64,000 nucleotides of DNA from Trichormus sp. M33_DOE_039 (lineage in GTDB: Bacteria; Cyanobacteriota; Cyanobacteriia; Cyanobacteriales; Nostocaceae): contig DVDT01000004.1 of assembly GCA_015296085.1 (NCBI GenBank), positions 62,001-126,000 on the forward strand, written 5' to 3'. A program made the translations under genes and the position numbers. Shown here piece by piece: positions 54,504-63,857 of this stretch; position 1 is the stretch's first letter; each line of letters begins with the position of its first letter. The notes under the pieces are model-generated. The model had not been told where the DNA came from. It made no database searches and saw nothing but the letters and a program-made list of their open reading frames with translations.

Positions 54504-56030
54504 TTAAAACTGCATTGATTGATTGACATATATCTCAATTTCCGTACCAGCAGGTAACAACCAAACATTGCTTTGTTGCATCATTTGAGCGATCGCTTGT
54601 TGGTTGCGTTGGGAAATTTGGGGAACGACGGAGTTTAAGCCACCTTCGAGGATTCCGGCTGCGATGTTTCTGCGGTTGGAGTCGTTGGTCACAACGGTAC
54701 TACCACCATTGACAGTAACTTGAGAATCGGTGCGGTTATATAACTCTGCGGCTTTAGCAATCCCACCTAACACAAATAGTCCTGCATCCATCGATGCTAT
54801 TGAGGAACTGCGATTGGGATATTGCCGTGCAACTAGAGGTCTACCTCCACCCGCACGGATCAGGAGTGCGTTTTCGGGTACGTCTCTTTCTGTCAGGTTG
54901 CCGTTTTCTGGAATGATGACTTTGGCTATCTTAAGTTGGACTAAACCCTGTTCGGAAATTGAGCGGACTTGAGTTAATAATTCAGTTTTTGCAGGTAAAG
55001 CGATCGCGCCATTACTATCTTTGAGTGCTTCTCTTAACTGCACAACAAACATATTCAGGTTGTCGCTATTATCATCACCACCTCTAGATCTAGTCGTTTC
55101 ACCAAATACCGCTGTTGCTAGCACACCTCTGGCACTAGTACCTACTTTCAAAGATTTAGGAGCTTGATACCTAGCTATACTGCTGTTGGGATCTATTCTT
55201 GAGGGTGGTCGGTATGTGCTACCGTCAAGAGGCTGAGGCGGCACATAATTATTGGCCTGTGGTTGAGTATTTGCCGTTATTTGAGGCGCATCACTAATAT
55301 TACTAACTCCATAGCTACCTATTTTGGCTAATCTTGACCATTCTTCAAAGGGATTTGGTGTCGGTGGTGCAGTTGTAGGTTGAACTACTGGTGGTGGTGG
55401 TAGCTGCGGAACAGCAGAATTAGCTACAGGGATGGGTGGTAGATAGGGATTAGTTGCAACTCGCTCAACAATCACAGTCCGGGGTGTAGACTGCGCCACA
55501 GGTGATCTCTCCGTTGTCAAACTGGGGGTAACTGTTGGGCGTGCAGAGGGTGTAGTTGCATTACGGAGATTTTGTTGCGCCTGTTTAACCGCCTGGGCTT
55601 GTTCAGCTAAGGCTAATTTCGTCTTTAGTGTTTCTACTTCTTGTTGTAAATTTTCTTCGGGAGATGAATTAGCCGTTGGTGCTGGTGTGGGTGACGCAAC
55701 TATATTACTTGGTTTTGGCTTTTGATTACTACCACTCATCATTTGTGTGAGAAACACACCAGCCACCATCACCAAAGTTAAGGTTGCTGTGCCTACTAGA
55801 GCTAACTTAGCAAAGGGGTTAGATGATAGGGGTTGTGCTGTGGGAGTTTCTGGCGGTGTAACGAGAGAAGGCTGATCTATCAGAGTTTGAGGCTCAACAT
55901 CGGGGAATTCTTCTTCCAATCCCACCAATTTCGCCATCTGTGATTCCCAATTATCTAATTGGTAATCTTCTGTGGGTAAAGGGGTAAGTGGTTTAGGGGG
56001 AGTTTCGGAAATAGCAGAATAGGGAGTCAT
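54504..56030 (-). CDS. VirB10/TrbI-like T4SS core protein
   Basis: A 508-residue protein with cytoplasmic N-terminus, one inner-membrane helix (about 70-92), a long Pro/Thr/Gln-rich periplasmic linker with coiled coil (about 125-300), and a C-terminal barrel domain (about 320-508: TSARGVLATAVFGETT, NVWLLPAGTEIEIYVNQ). In the family it spans both membranes and links the ATPases to the outer-membrane pore. It ends 2 bp before the start of the VirB9-like gene and starts 10 bp after the second VirB8-like gene. Confidence 0.8.
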   Translation of the reverse strand: MTPYSAISETPPKPLTPLPTEDYQLDNWESQMAKLVGLEEEFPDVEPQTLIDQPSLVTPPETPTAQPLSSNPFAKLALVGTATLTLVMVAGVFLTQMMSGSNQKPKPSNIVASPTPAPTANSSPEENLQQEVETLKTKLALAEQAQAVKQAQQNLRNATTPSARPTVTPSLTTERSPVAQSTPRTVIVERVATNPYLPPIPVANSAVPQLPPPPVVQPTTAPPTPNPFEEWSRLAKIGSYGVSNISDAPQITANTQPQANNYVPPQPLDGSTYRPPSRIDPNSSIARYQAPKSLKVGTSARGVLATAVFGETTRSRGGDDNSDNLNMFVVQLREALKDSNGAIALPAKTELLTQVRSISEQGLVQLKIAKVIIPENGNLTERDVPENALLIRAGGGRPLVARQYPNRSSSIASMDAGLFVLGGIAKAAELYNRTDSQVTVNGGSTVVTNDSNRRNIAAGILEGGLNSVVPQISQRNQQAIAQMMQQSNVWLLPAGTEIEIYVNQSMQF

Positions 56031-56040
56031 GGTGTATTGC

Positions 56041-56733
56041 TTAGTTAGAATTAGCTGAACAGTTCTTGTCTTCGAGGTCGCAGATATTATAAATCTCTAA
56101 TCGAGCTTCACCCAATCGGTAAGCAGCTAAATGCCAGGGTAAGGGCGAAGTGGGTAGAGAAATTGCTGATTCATCTATAGCCCTCACTAAAATTTGTTTA
56201 TTAAAAGGAATTGACCTACCTAAGTTATCAGAATTATTAAAAATTAATTGATGCGCTAACATTTCTACCTGCCATTTGCCTTCACCAATAGGAGTGGGTT
56301 GGGAAATTCTTTGGATGATGAATATATGTTCACCACTTCTGTTAGTATTGCCAAATTGTTGAGTCAAATTCAAATTATTAATTTCAGTTAAAAATTTTGA
56401 TTGTAAATTAGTCGCCAATAACGGCGAGCTAGTTTCCCAGATGGTAGCAGGTGGCTGTTGTGATGACCAAGTCAGCATCAGAGTCATGGTTTCACCCACA
56501 AAACGGCGGATTGTCTCTGGGTATCTCTCCTCACTTGATTTTGGGTCTACCGTGATTGCATCCCCATTGCCAAGTTGTACTAAACTGCGTGGTGTTAATC
56601 GCTGATTTAATAGTTCTAGCATCGACCCATGAAACATCAGCAACAGTAAAGTCAACAGGTGTAAACCAAATGTGCCGACTGCTAATAGGGGAAGAATACT
56701 ATTTTTTTTAGTTTCTGATTTGAGTAATTGCAT
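56041..56733 (-). CDS. VirB8-like T4SS protein, copy 2
   Basis: A 230-residue protein with an N-terminal membrane helix (about 15-37, LLAVGTFGLHLLTLLLLMF) and a periplasmic NTF2-like domain as in VirB8/TraE. It is clearly related to the upstream neighbour: both have KK..S..., LH near the end of the helix, and the shared ETIRRFV / QTIRQFV block followed by a Trp-Ser-containing phrase (TWSSQQPP / NWSGTLPP). Divergence is substantial, so this is an old duplication. Confidence 0.65.
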   Translation of the reverse strand: MQLLKSETKKNSILPLLAVGTFGLHLLTLLLLMFHGSMLELLNQRLTPRSLVQLGNGDAITVDPKSSEERYPETIRRFVGETMTLMLTWSSQQPPATIWETSSPLLATNLQSKFLTEINNLNLTQQFGNTNRSGEHIFIIQRISQPTPIGEGKWQVEMLAHQLIFNNSDNLGRSIPFNKQILVRAIDESAISLPTSPLPWHLAAYRLGEARLEIYNICDLEDKNCSANSN

Positions 56734-56829
56734 AACATGAGGAACTGGGGACTGGGTAGTGGGGACTAGAAAGAATTAATTGATGATGCAAAATTGGTTT
56801 TGTATCCAGGAGTTTAATCTAAAAGTCAT

Positions 56830-57645
56830 TTATCTAATAAAACTATTGCTTGTACAAGGATCTGCTTGATTACTATCGCCATTTTTATAGTTATCAATTA
56901 AACATAAATTGCGAATTTCATAAATTTCTAATTTATCAGTCCGGCTGCTATAAATTGCTTGTTGTAAAGCGGTGCTATTTGTAGACAAAGGATAGGGAAA
57001 ATAATCTACTGCACGGACTAGTAAGTCTTTGTTAAAAGGAGTAATTAATCTCTGTCCATCAACTTGTTTTTTTTGAATCAAATCAGCTACCATCCCCACC
57101 CGCCACTGACCAGGGGCGATTTGTACAGGGGGATAGACTCGCTTAATTACGAGTTGTGCGGTCATCACTTGGTTAGAGTTGCTAGCAAAAACCTCTGGAG
57201 GAGTCATATCAGCCACCACACTCAAAAAACCTTTGCGAAAATCTTCCGAAATGGCGAAACTGGCTACCCAACTACTAGTAGTAACTTTTTGACTTCCACC
57301 GTTGGGTGTTCTGACTAAAATTCCTGGGTCTGGTTTGGGTTTGGCGACTTCTTCAATGGTTTGTGGAGGTAAAGTCCCTGACCAATTAAATATTGAGATC
57401 ATGGTTTTACTCACAAATTGACGGATAGTTTGGGGGTCTCTGGCTAATTCATCAAGGTTGTTAATAGGTTGACCATCAATTGTCTGTACAAAATTGAGAG
57501 GTTTTCGCAAGCTTAATTTGCGAGTATTTAAGCCTTGTGAGAGGAGAATTAATAATACTAGAAAATGTAAACTAAAAGTGGCGATCGCAAAGATTGTGAT
57601 TGCACTGATTTTCTGTTCTTTTTTTCTCGTCAACAGATTAGTCAT
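56830..57645 (-). CDS. VirB8-like T4SS protein, copy 1
   Basis: A 271-residue protein with an N-terminal membrane helix (about 14-36) and a periplasmic domain. The pattern with the downstream paralogue (see the entry at 56041) supports a VirB8/TraE-type bitopic role in the inner-membrane complex. It follows the VirB6-like gene by 22 bp. Assignment from topology, gene order and paralogy; no diagnostic motif is definitive. Confidence 0.62.
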   Translation of the reverse strand: MTNLLTRKKEQKISAITIFAIATFSLHFLVLLILLSQGLNTRKLSLRKPLNFVQTIDGQPINNLDELARDPQTIRQFVSKTMISIFNWSGTLPPQTIEEVAKPKPDPGILVRTPNGGSQKVTTSSWVASFAISEDFRKGFLSVVADMTPPEVFASNSNQVMTAQLVIKRVYPPVQIAPGQWRVGMVADLIQKKQVDGQRLITPFNKDLLVRAVDYFPYPLSTNSTALQQAIYSSRTDKLEIYEIRNLCLIDNYKNGDSNQADPCTSNSFIR

Positions 57646-57667
57646 TCTTATTTTCTACCCTCATAAT

Positions 57668-58735
57668 TTAAAGTCTATCTCTCACCAATTCGGATGAATT
57701 ACTAATAGCATTAAATACTGACATTCCCCCTAAGCCAGCTAAAATTAAAGATAAGAGTGGAGCTAAAATTCCCAGGAAGATAATAAACCACATTAAATCA
57801 GGATTGGCGTTGGGGTCTTGTGCAGGGCCATTCACTATCACGGACGAAGTAAAAATGGCAATGATATTAAAGGATATTTTGGCAATTCCTGCTGCTAAAA
57901 ATCCTGTAATCCAAGCAAAAATCGGCTTACCAGCCACAGGAAGCAAAGAACCTCCCACCGCCAAAGGGCCTAAAGCCGCTATTAACAGCATGGTGGCTTC
58001 AATTAAATTTTGAAAAGCAAATTGCAAGGAGATTAAAAAGTTTTTAATCGTGGTTTGAACTGTATTCCCCAACAAAGAATTAAAGTTAGTTTCAGTGACA
58101 ATTCCTGTGCCGAATCTAATTTGATTGACTTGATTTTCTAATCTAGAGATCCAGGTTTGATTACCATATAAGTTTCTATATTCACGCCAGAGATTATCAA
58201 TTCTCTCGCCAGCTTTCGTTAAACATTGGGTTTGTTGTTCCCCACTCAGTGATTGACAAGGACGCAGTAAAGAACCTGCGACTTCTTCCGCCACACTCAT
58301 ATTTAAGGCTTGTTGATAAACTTGATTCGCATTGGCTGTAGTGATAACTTGCTGATTGACAGTATTAATGAAGTTTCTCATACCCAATGTCAAATTTGAA
58401 AGGATGCTACCATTACCAGCATTACTAAGTAGCATAACGACGATAAAAGGCCAAACAAGTGCAGATATGGGACGAGAATATTCACTGTGAATCACATCTT
58501 TTAGCCATTGAATCATAAAAAATAAAAGTGTCCCAACGGCAAAGAAGACACCTAAGTTAGTTAATGCTCCATATAGATTGTTATTGGTGTTATTTTGTAA
58601 TAAATCTAGCCATTGATTGTCCCAACTTTCCGCTAGGCGGCGAGCAGTTGTGACACCACTATTGATGGTGTCGGTGATGCCAATTTCAGCTATGATTGGT
58701 TTCGCACCAAGGCGCAAAGGCACAAAGTTATCCAT
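57668..58735 (-). CDS. VirB6/TrbL-like polytopic T4SS protein
   Basis: A 355-residue protein with about six membrane helices, among them 55-75, 90-110, 235-300 (ATMLLIAALGPLAVGGSLLP, FAWITGFLAAGIAKISFNII) and 320-345. The block of helices containing AALGPLAVGG with small residues is characteristic of VirB6/TrbL channels. It starts 3 bp after the stop of the VirB5-like gene, so it is translated from the same transcript. Confidence 0.72.
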   Translation of the reverse strand: MDNFVPLRLGAKPIIAEIGITDTINSGVTTARRLAESWDNQWLDLLQNNTNNNLYGALTNLGVFFAVGTLLFFMIQWLKDVIHSEYSRPISALVWPFIVVMLLSNAGNGSILSNLTLGMRNFINTVNQQVITTANANQVYQQALNMSVAEEVAGSLLRPCQSLSGEQQTQCLTKAGERIDNLWREYRNLYGNQTWISRLENQVNQIRFGTGIVTETNFNSLLGNTVQTTIKNFLISLQFAFQNLIEATMLLIAALGPLAVGGSLLPVAGKPIFAWITGFLAAGIAKISFNIIAIFTSSVIVNGPAQDPNANPDLMWFIIFLGILAPLLSLILAGLGGMSVFNAISNSSELVRDRL

Positions 58736-58738
58736 ATT

Positions 58739-59494
58739 TTAATTATCGGTTTTTATCCCGAATAAATCGATTTGTGAAGTTGTGCGTAAGAGTCTAGCTG
58801 CTTCTGTGGAAGAATCTAATCTCCGCGCCCGATTTGATTCTTCCATTTGTTGGGAAATGGTAGCTAAATTTAAATTTGAGTATTGAATAAATTGATTTGT
58901 TTGCAGACTTTGAGATAAGTTCTCAGCCATGATTTTTGACTGCTCACTTTGGATTCTAATACTTTGAAACTGTAAATTAGATTGTTCTCTTGAAGCAATA
59001 TCTACTGGTGTACTACCAGTTACACCCTGTACGATTTTGTTGAATATATTATTAGAGTCTTCACTAATACTTGCAATATCGTTTATTGTTTGCTCTGTAT
59101 TTTCTAACTTATTTTTGGTTCTGATTTGGGCATCTCTCCCTAAAACTCCTACTACTGAACTACGTGTAATGACTCGATTGATTTCATTACTAACGGAATT
59201 AGAATGTACAGCCTGATTATTTTCAAATTTATCAGGGATAGAATTAAAAAATAAAATACCTTGGCGAGCTTGTTTTCCAGCATCTACGGGATTAGGTAGA
59301 TTTAAATCCCCACGAGAACTACTCAGAGCATTTTGTGAGTTATTGTCCAAACTGTCGTTGAGGTTATTTCTCAAATAGTTTTGGAAATCTGTAGAGTAAT
59401 ATTGAAAGTCCGTCCAGACTTTACCCAATTGTGCGATCGCTGGCAAAATTAATAAGGCTGAGAATGTCAGAGTTAATAAAATTGTCTTTTTCAT
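58739..59494 (-). CDS. VirB5/TrbJ-like exported helical protein
   Basis: A 251-residue protein with a signal peptide (1-21, cleaved near LPAIAQ) and a highly helical, Asn/Gln/Ser-rich body without Cys. Such proteins in the VirB5/TrbJ position are minor pilus components or adhesins. Sequence similarity to named families is not visible, so the name rests on gene order and shape. Confidence 0.5.
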   Translation of the reverse strand: MKKTILLTLTFSALLILPAIAQLGKVWTDFQYYSTDFQNYLRNNLNDSLDNNSQNALSSSRGDLNLPNPVDAGKQARQGILFFNSIPDKFENNQAVHSNSVSNEINRVITRSSVVGVLGRDAQIRTKNKLENTEQTINDIASISEDSNNIFNKIVQGVTGSTPVDIASREQSNLQFQSIRIQSEQSKIMAENLSQSLQTNQFIQYSNLNLATISQQMEESNRARRLDSSTEAARLLRTTSQIDLFGIKTDN

Positions 59495-59545
59495 ATATCT
59501 ATACCCTCAGTCATATAGTTAATTTTGAATGGTGAATTTTTCTGG

Positions 59546-62293
59546 CTAACTCCCTCGCAATGCAGCAACTAATTGGCGGGCAAATGTGGAAATTGCTTCA
59601 TATTTATTGCTGTAAATTTGCATTGCTTGTTGACGAGCCGTTTGTTCATTGGGGTTATTGGCAACTACTGCTAATTGTTCGTAGCCTGGATAATAACGGC
59701 AGAAGGTATGGATACCGTTGTCGTCTAGTAGCCATTGGCTATAAACGCCTTCTTTGCGGGGGAAAAAGCTTTCGGTGGCGTTGCGGCCAATAATTTCACG
59801 GGGATATTTTAAGATGTTGATGAAACTATCTATGGCTACGGGTTGAATGCGTCCAATTAATCGGGTAGTCAGGTTTTGTAAAATCTTAGATGCGGCTCTA
59901 GATTTGGCGATGGTATCGGGGTCTTGGGCTGATAAGATGACTCTAATACCGGCTTTAGCACCGTTGGCGCACATTCTGCCCACTAAGTCCGAAATTTGGT
60001 CGAATTCAAATAAAATTGGGGCTTCATCGATAAAGAAGATAGAAGCAGGACTACTTAAGGCGCGACGCAAGGCGGCGGAATATGCACTTAATGACAACAC
60101 CGCCGCATCTTCGTTATCGGAGAGGTTACGCAGTGCAAATACCAATAGTTGCGCATCGGTGGGAAAGCTAGATGGTGCAGATATCGCTTGTCCGACACGG
60201 CTGGAAAGCCAAAATCTTAACCGGAGGTGAATTTGACTAAGTGCATCTTCAACTCTGCCACTAACTGAGTCTAGTCTAAGATGATCAGGGGAACAGAAAT
60301 GTAGGAAATCATTGAGAGTGGGGGTTTTTTGCCAAGCTGGCGAACCAAAGCCGCCTTCTATAGCCATGCGATAGCGTTCTTGAATGCCGATATCAGCAAA
60401 GAATGCACTTAAGGCTAAGTTGAGGAGGGAACGAACGGTTTGGGCGAGAAGTTGATTATCGCTGGATGAGCCTAACACCATTGTCATTAAGGCTGATTCC
60501 AAAAAGGCGGTATAATCGAGCAGGCGATCGCGTTGTTGTTCTGGATCGAGCGATCGCAAGTCTGGTTGCTCAAATAAGTTATTTGATTGTTTAGAAATAT
60601 CAAAATAAGCCCCGTTCCCTTCCATGAATTCTGCATAGTCGGTAAAGGTAGATGTGCCATCGGGTTTAGGAAAGTCTAAGGCGACTACCGGAATATTATG
60701 GGCTAAGGCTTGGGTTAAAATGCCCGAAACTAATACCGATTTACCGGCACGGGTGGTAGCGAATAAAGCTAAGTTTTTGTGCTGGTTAAATAAATCTAAA
60801 TGTATGGGTGTACCGCCTTCTTCCGCAATTAGTTCAAAGCCTTTTTTATCTCCAGCTTTGGTTAAGACTAAAGGCATCAAACCCGGCACTTCACTAGTTA
60901 AATATAACTGACGACGGTTAAAGGGTTTAACTAATAAACCTTCCCAAACTATGGGTAAAGACTGTAACCAAATCTTCCAGGCGTATTCTATTTCTCTCAC
61001 TACCTGCGCGGGACGTTGAAAACAGTTTTCAATATATCTTGTTGCTTCGTCTAATTTTTCCACAGTGGGACGATGCACGAAAATTGCTAACCCCGTATAG
61101 ATAGGAATCGCTCCTTCATATAATTGTTCTTGCGCTGCGACGGATTTTTTTAACTTTAATTGGGCGTTAACATCAATAGTTCTACTTTTTTCCTGCGCCA
61201 TGAGTGCTGTCATATTGGACTGTTTCAGCACTCGCTGTAAGGTAGTTTTTACCAAAGCTGGGTTTGCAGGTGTAAGTTCACAAATAACTTCTGTATCTAC
61301 TATTGTTTCCCTAGCCAGTAATTCCCATAGATACCGCAATTGAGCAAATTTATTCGGCCAGCCACCTGGTTTTTCCAAAAAAGTCAGCGCGCCGATGTAA
61401 TTATTGTTAACATTTACCCATCTGCGATCGGCACAAGGTACACCAGAATCCATCAGCATCGTTGTACTATGGATATTTTCAATCAGTAATTTCGTGCTAG
61501 GTAAATCTGAATAGACTTGCTCATGCAGTCCGTTTTCATCTAAGTGAACTAATTGAGGAATTGGGATGGCTGGGGTATTGTTAAATCGCCGCCAAATATT
61601 TTCCCAGAGTTCTTCTGCATTGAGCGGTTTAATATCCAAACCCATTTTGTTAGATAATAACTGTTCCCAACGACAAAACCCTTGTTGGTAGGCTTGGATA
61701 ATTACAGTTTCTATGCGTTGATTTTCAATTTCTGCAATATCACCCTTAAACTTTAACCACCAACCTTCGACTTTCCCTAACAGTTTTTCAATCCAGTCAT
61801 TGGCGTGAGTCGAATTAGGTTCAATAGTATAAGTCACATAAATTTTTAGGAACTTTGGCTTACGCAGTCCTGCATTCGTTAATTCTTTGATTCTGGCTCT
61901 TTCCGCCATCAATAAATATTTGATATCCCGTGAAGGAGCAGTTTTAATTAACTCTGAAAGTTCCCTTTGCCGTTCTCCGTCGGAACTAAAAGAACCCATG
62001 TGTAAGGTCATTCTTTCGCCATCAGGAATATCTTTTAATCCAGATTCAATATTATTAAAAATTGTGTCTATTTGTTCGCTTCTTAAGGTGGTATGGATAC
62101 CACGACACTCAAAACCAAAAACAAAGCAGAATCTATCTTTTTGAGTTCCTTTAGTTAAAATATACGCGCCAACATCGCGCCCATCCAATAGAATACGCAA
62201 CATGGTTGATAAATGTAGCGCATCTTCAAAAGGCGTTAATCTATTTTCTTGTCCGGCGATACCGACGCTTTGTTTTCCGATTTTTTGCTTCAT
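59546..62293 (-). CDS. VirB4/TraC-like T4SS ATPase
   Basis: A 915-residue ATPase. An N-terminal part (1 to about 450) has the VirB4 layout; the C-terminal motor has Walker A ATTRAGKS with Lys518 and Walker B IFFIDEAP about 250 residues later, then a sensor block LSAQDPDTIA and TRLIGRI. The first Gly of the usual GxxxxGKS motif is Ala here, an atypical P-loop. I start at 62293 with GGAAG 6 bp upstream, overlapping the VirB3-like gene by 53 bp; 20 more codons upstream are out of register with the family start. VirB4 proteins energise pilus assembly and substrate transfer at the inner membrane. Confidence 0.88.
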   Translation of the reverse strand: MKQKIGKQSVGIAGQENRLTPFEDALHLSTMLRILLDGRDVGAYILTKGTQKDRFCFVFGFECRGIHTTLRSEQIDTIFNNIESGLKDIPDGERMTLHMGSFSSDGERQRELSELIKTAPSRDIKYLLMAERARIKELTNAGLRKPKFLKIYVTYTIEPNSTHANDWIEKLLGKVEGWWLKFKGDIAEIENQRIETVIIQAYQQGFCRWEQLLSNKMGLDIKPLNAEELWENIWRRFNNTPAIPIPQLVHLDENGLHEQVYSDLPSTKLLIENIHSTTMLMDSGVPCADRRWVNVNNNYIGALTFLEKPGGWPNKFAQLRYLWELLARETIVDTEVICELTPANPALVKTTLQRVLKQSNMTALMAQEKSRTIDVNAQLKLKKSVAAQEQLYEGAIPIYTGLAIFVHRPTVEKLDEATRYIENCFQRPAQVVREIEYAWKIWLQSLPIVWEGLLVKPFNRRQLYLTSEVPGLMPLVLTKAGDKKGFELIAEEGGTPIHLDLFNQHKNLALFATTRAGKSVLVSGILTQALAHNIPVVALDFPKPDGTSTFTDYAEFMEGNGAYFDISKQSNNLFEQPDLRSLDPEQQRDRLLDYTAFLESALMTMVLGSSSDNQLLAQTVRSLLNLALSAFFADIGIQERYRMAIEGGFGSPAWQKTPTLNDFLHFCSPDHLRLDSVSGRVEDALSQIHLRLRFWLSSRVGQAISAPSSFPTDAQLLVFALRNLSDNEDAAVLSLSAYSAALRRALSSPASIFFIDEAPILFEFDQISDLVGRMCANGAKAGIRVILSAQDPDTIAKSRAASKILQNLTTRLIGRIQPVAIDSFINILKYPREIIGRNATESFFPRKEGVYSQWLLDDNGIHTFCRYYPGYEQLAVVANNPNEQTARQQAMQIYSNKYEAISTFARQLVAALRGS

Positions 62294-62618
62294 GGTTAAC
62301 TTCCAACAAGCTTTGATAACGAGCAAAGCCTCTTGTCCAAGTGGGAACTCCAATAAATTTACTTAAGAAACGCCAACTCCTACCACCAGTTAAAATCCAC
62401 CAAGTTGCTATCCCCCAACCAGCAATTAGTGCAGTCCATAACCATCTTTGAAAGTCATCAGCAAACAACCCTCCAAAAATTCCATTGATGATAAAATATG
62501 AAGCTAAAATAATTACTGTCCAAGGAAATATTTGATCGGCAGGAATTGGCCCTAACGACGGTTGAGAGCCGAGAATTTGATTGACTGGGCGAAAATCTTT
62601 TGGCCTTTCCTCAGACAT
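62241..62618 (-). CDS. VirB3/TraL-like T4SS protein
   Basis: A 125-residue protein with two membrane helices (about 30-50 and 58-78) and a basic C-terminal tail (KNRKTKRRYRRTRK). Small two-helix proteins before VirB4 are VirB3/TraL-like, and the overlap with the VirB4 start supports this. There is no diagnostic motif. Confidence 0.6.
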   Translation of the reverse strand: MSEERPKDFRPVNQILGSQPSLGPIPADQIFPWTVIILASYFIINGIFGGLFADDFQRWLWTALIAGWGIATWWILTGGRSWRFLSKFIGVPTWTRGFARYQSLLEVNHEAKNRKTKRRYRRTRK

Positions 62619-62635
62619 AATTAATCAATTTTGCT

Positions 62636-63256
62636 TCAGTTAGTACTACTATCACCAATCACAAACCCTGTGAGAACATCTGCAACAGTGACAGCTACTA
62701 CAACTAATAGAGGAGTTCTAGCCACACTTTGCCAATCTTCGTCTTTACGGACTGCATTGATGACACCAATTAAAGAAATAGCTATGTAAAGTAAGTAAAT
62801 TCCTCTTAAAACATTAAATATTAAGCTAACGGCTGCTTGACTATTATTATTGTTTGATGAGCCTTGGGTTAACGTGGTTTTGAAAAAATTCTCTGCTTTA
62901 CCAAAAAACTGTGCCTGAGCTGGAACAGCAAAATAATCTAACCAAAATAGGCTGATGATGAAAGCTACTGCTAAAATTTGACAGACAATTAACCACCGTT
63001 GAGGTAAATTTGTATGCTGTCCAATTTGTTGAATGACTGTAGCAATTAAACTACCAGCTAGTAAACAAAACAGCAAAGAAGGACTTTTTAAACTGATCAC
63101 GCTTAAAAATACAGTACAAGCCAATAAAAACGGTACTGATTCAACTAATTGCTGCCACAAAAATTCTAAATTTTTTCTAAATTTAGCAGTACATTGACCT
63201 AATTTGGCTGTTAAAACTTGAGTATTCTTTTTGGCATGAACAATTTGTCTAGGCAT
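62636..63256 (-). CDS. VirB2/TrbC-like pilin-type membrane protein
   Basis: A 206-residue protein with an unusual long N-terminal part containing two membrane helices, then a segment like a signal peptidase site (VPAQAQFF at about 111-118), followed by a domain with two more helices (about 143-168 and 181-201) and a short polar linker between them. The region after the AQA site resembles VirB2/TrbC pilins. It is the first gene of the T4SS operon seen in the window. Confidence 0.58.
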   Translation of the reverse strand: MPRQIVHAKKNTQVLTAKLGQCTAKFRKNLEFLWQQLVESVPFLLACTVFLSVISLKSPSLLFCLLAGSLIATVIQQIGQHTNLPQRWLIVCQILAVAFIISLFWLDYFAVPAQAQFFGKAENFFKTTLTQGSSNNNNSQAAVSLIFNVLRGIYLLYIAISLIGVINAVRKDEDWQSVARTPLLVVVAVTVADVLTGFVIGDSSTN

Positions 63257-63857
63257 TTACCAATGTCCCTACTAGTTACTGCAAATATGATTTGGTTGCG
63301 AGGTTTAAACTTTGATAATTTAGCATGAGATAACAGTTGTTATTCAAAAACTTATATGTCCTCATTTAGAATATCTACCCATACCATTGAGTATTGTTAA
63401 AATTTAGTTAACAGCATCTTAATATTACGTTAAATAAAGGGTTTATATGTCCGATAGATGCGTGTAGATCTTGTGGCAAGAGTTAGATAGTAAGCTAAAA
63501 ATGATGCCGAATGGCATGAGAGACAAAATAAATTCTTTTGGGCATAGCTATCAATTTTTAATAATAGTTTCTGCAATCAGTAGGCTAATTCGTGATAAGA
63601 TGGGAACCGATATTGAAATTGACATTAAGAGTAAATTAGTCAATCTCCATAACCATAATCACCTCTTATACTTTCTCATCACAGGTAAGAGTTTTAGTGC
63701 AAGTAAGTGTATTCAACACCATTAAGATATTCCAGAGGCTTAAAGGCTCTAAGTAAGAACGTTGATGATTAAACTGTAGTAATCTGGCGATCGCCTCACC
63801 GATAACCTTTGCACTAGGTTACTGGATAGGGTGTAAAATGTCCAGTCTAAAAAGCTA
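63257..63857. other. Upstream region of the T4SS operon, no gene seen
   Basis: An 84-codon plus-strand ORF (63471-63725) lacks a ribosome binding site and any family likeness, and I do not accept it. AT-rich stretches here should contain the operon promoter; I see no clear operator. Confidence 0.45.

Noticed and set aside
63471-63725. An 84-codon plus-strand ORF upstream of the T4SS operon
   Set aside because: No ribosome binding site, atypical composition and no family likeness; it lies in AT-rich DNA with chance openness.
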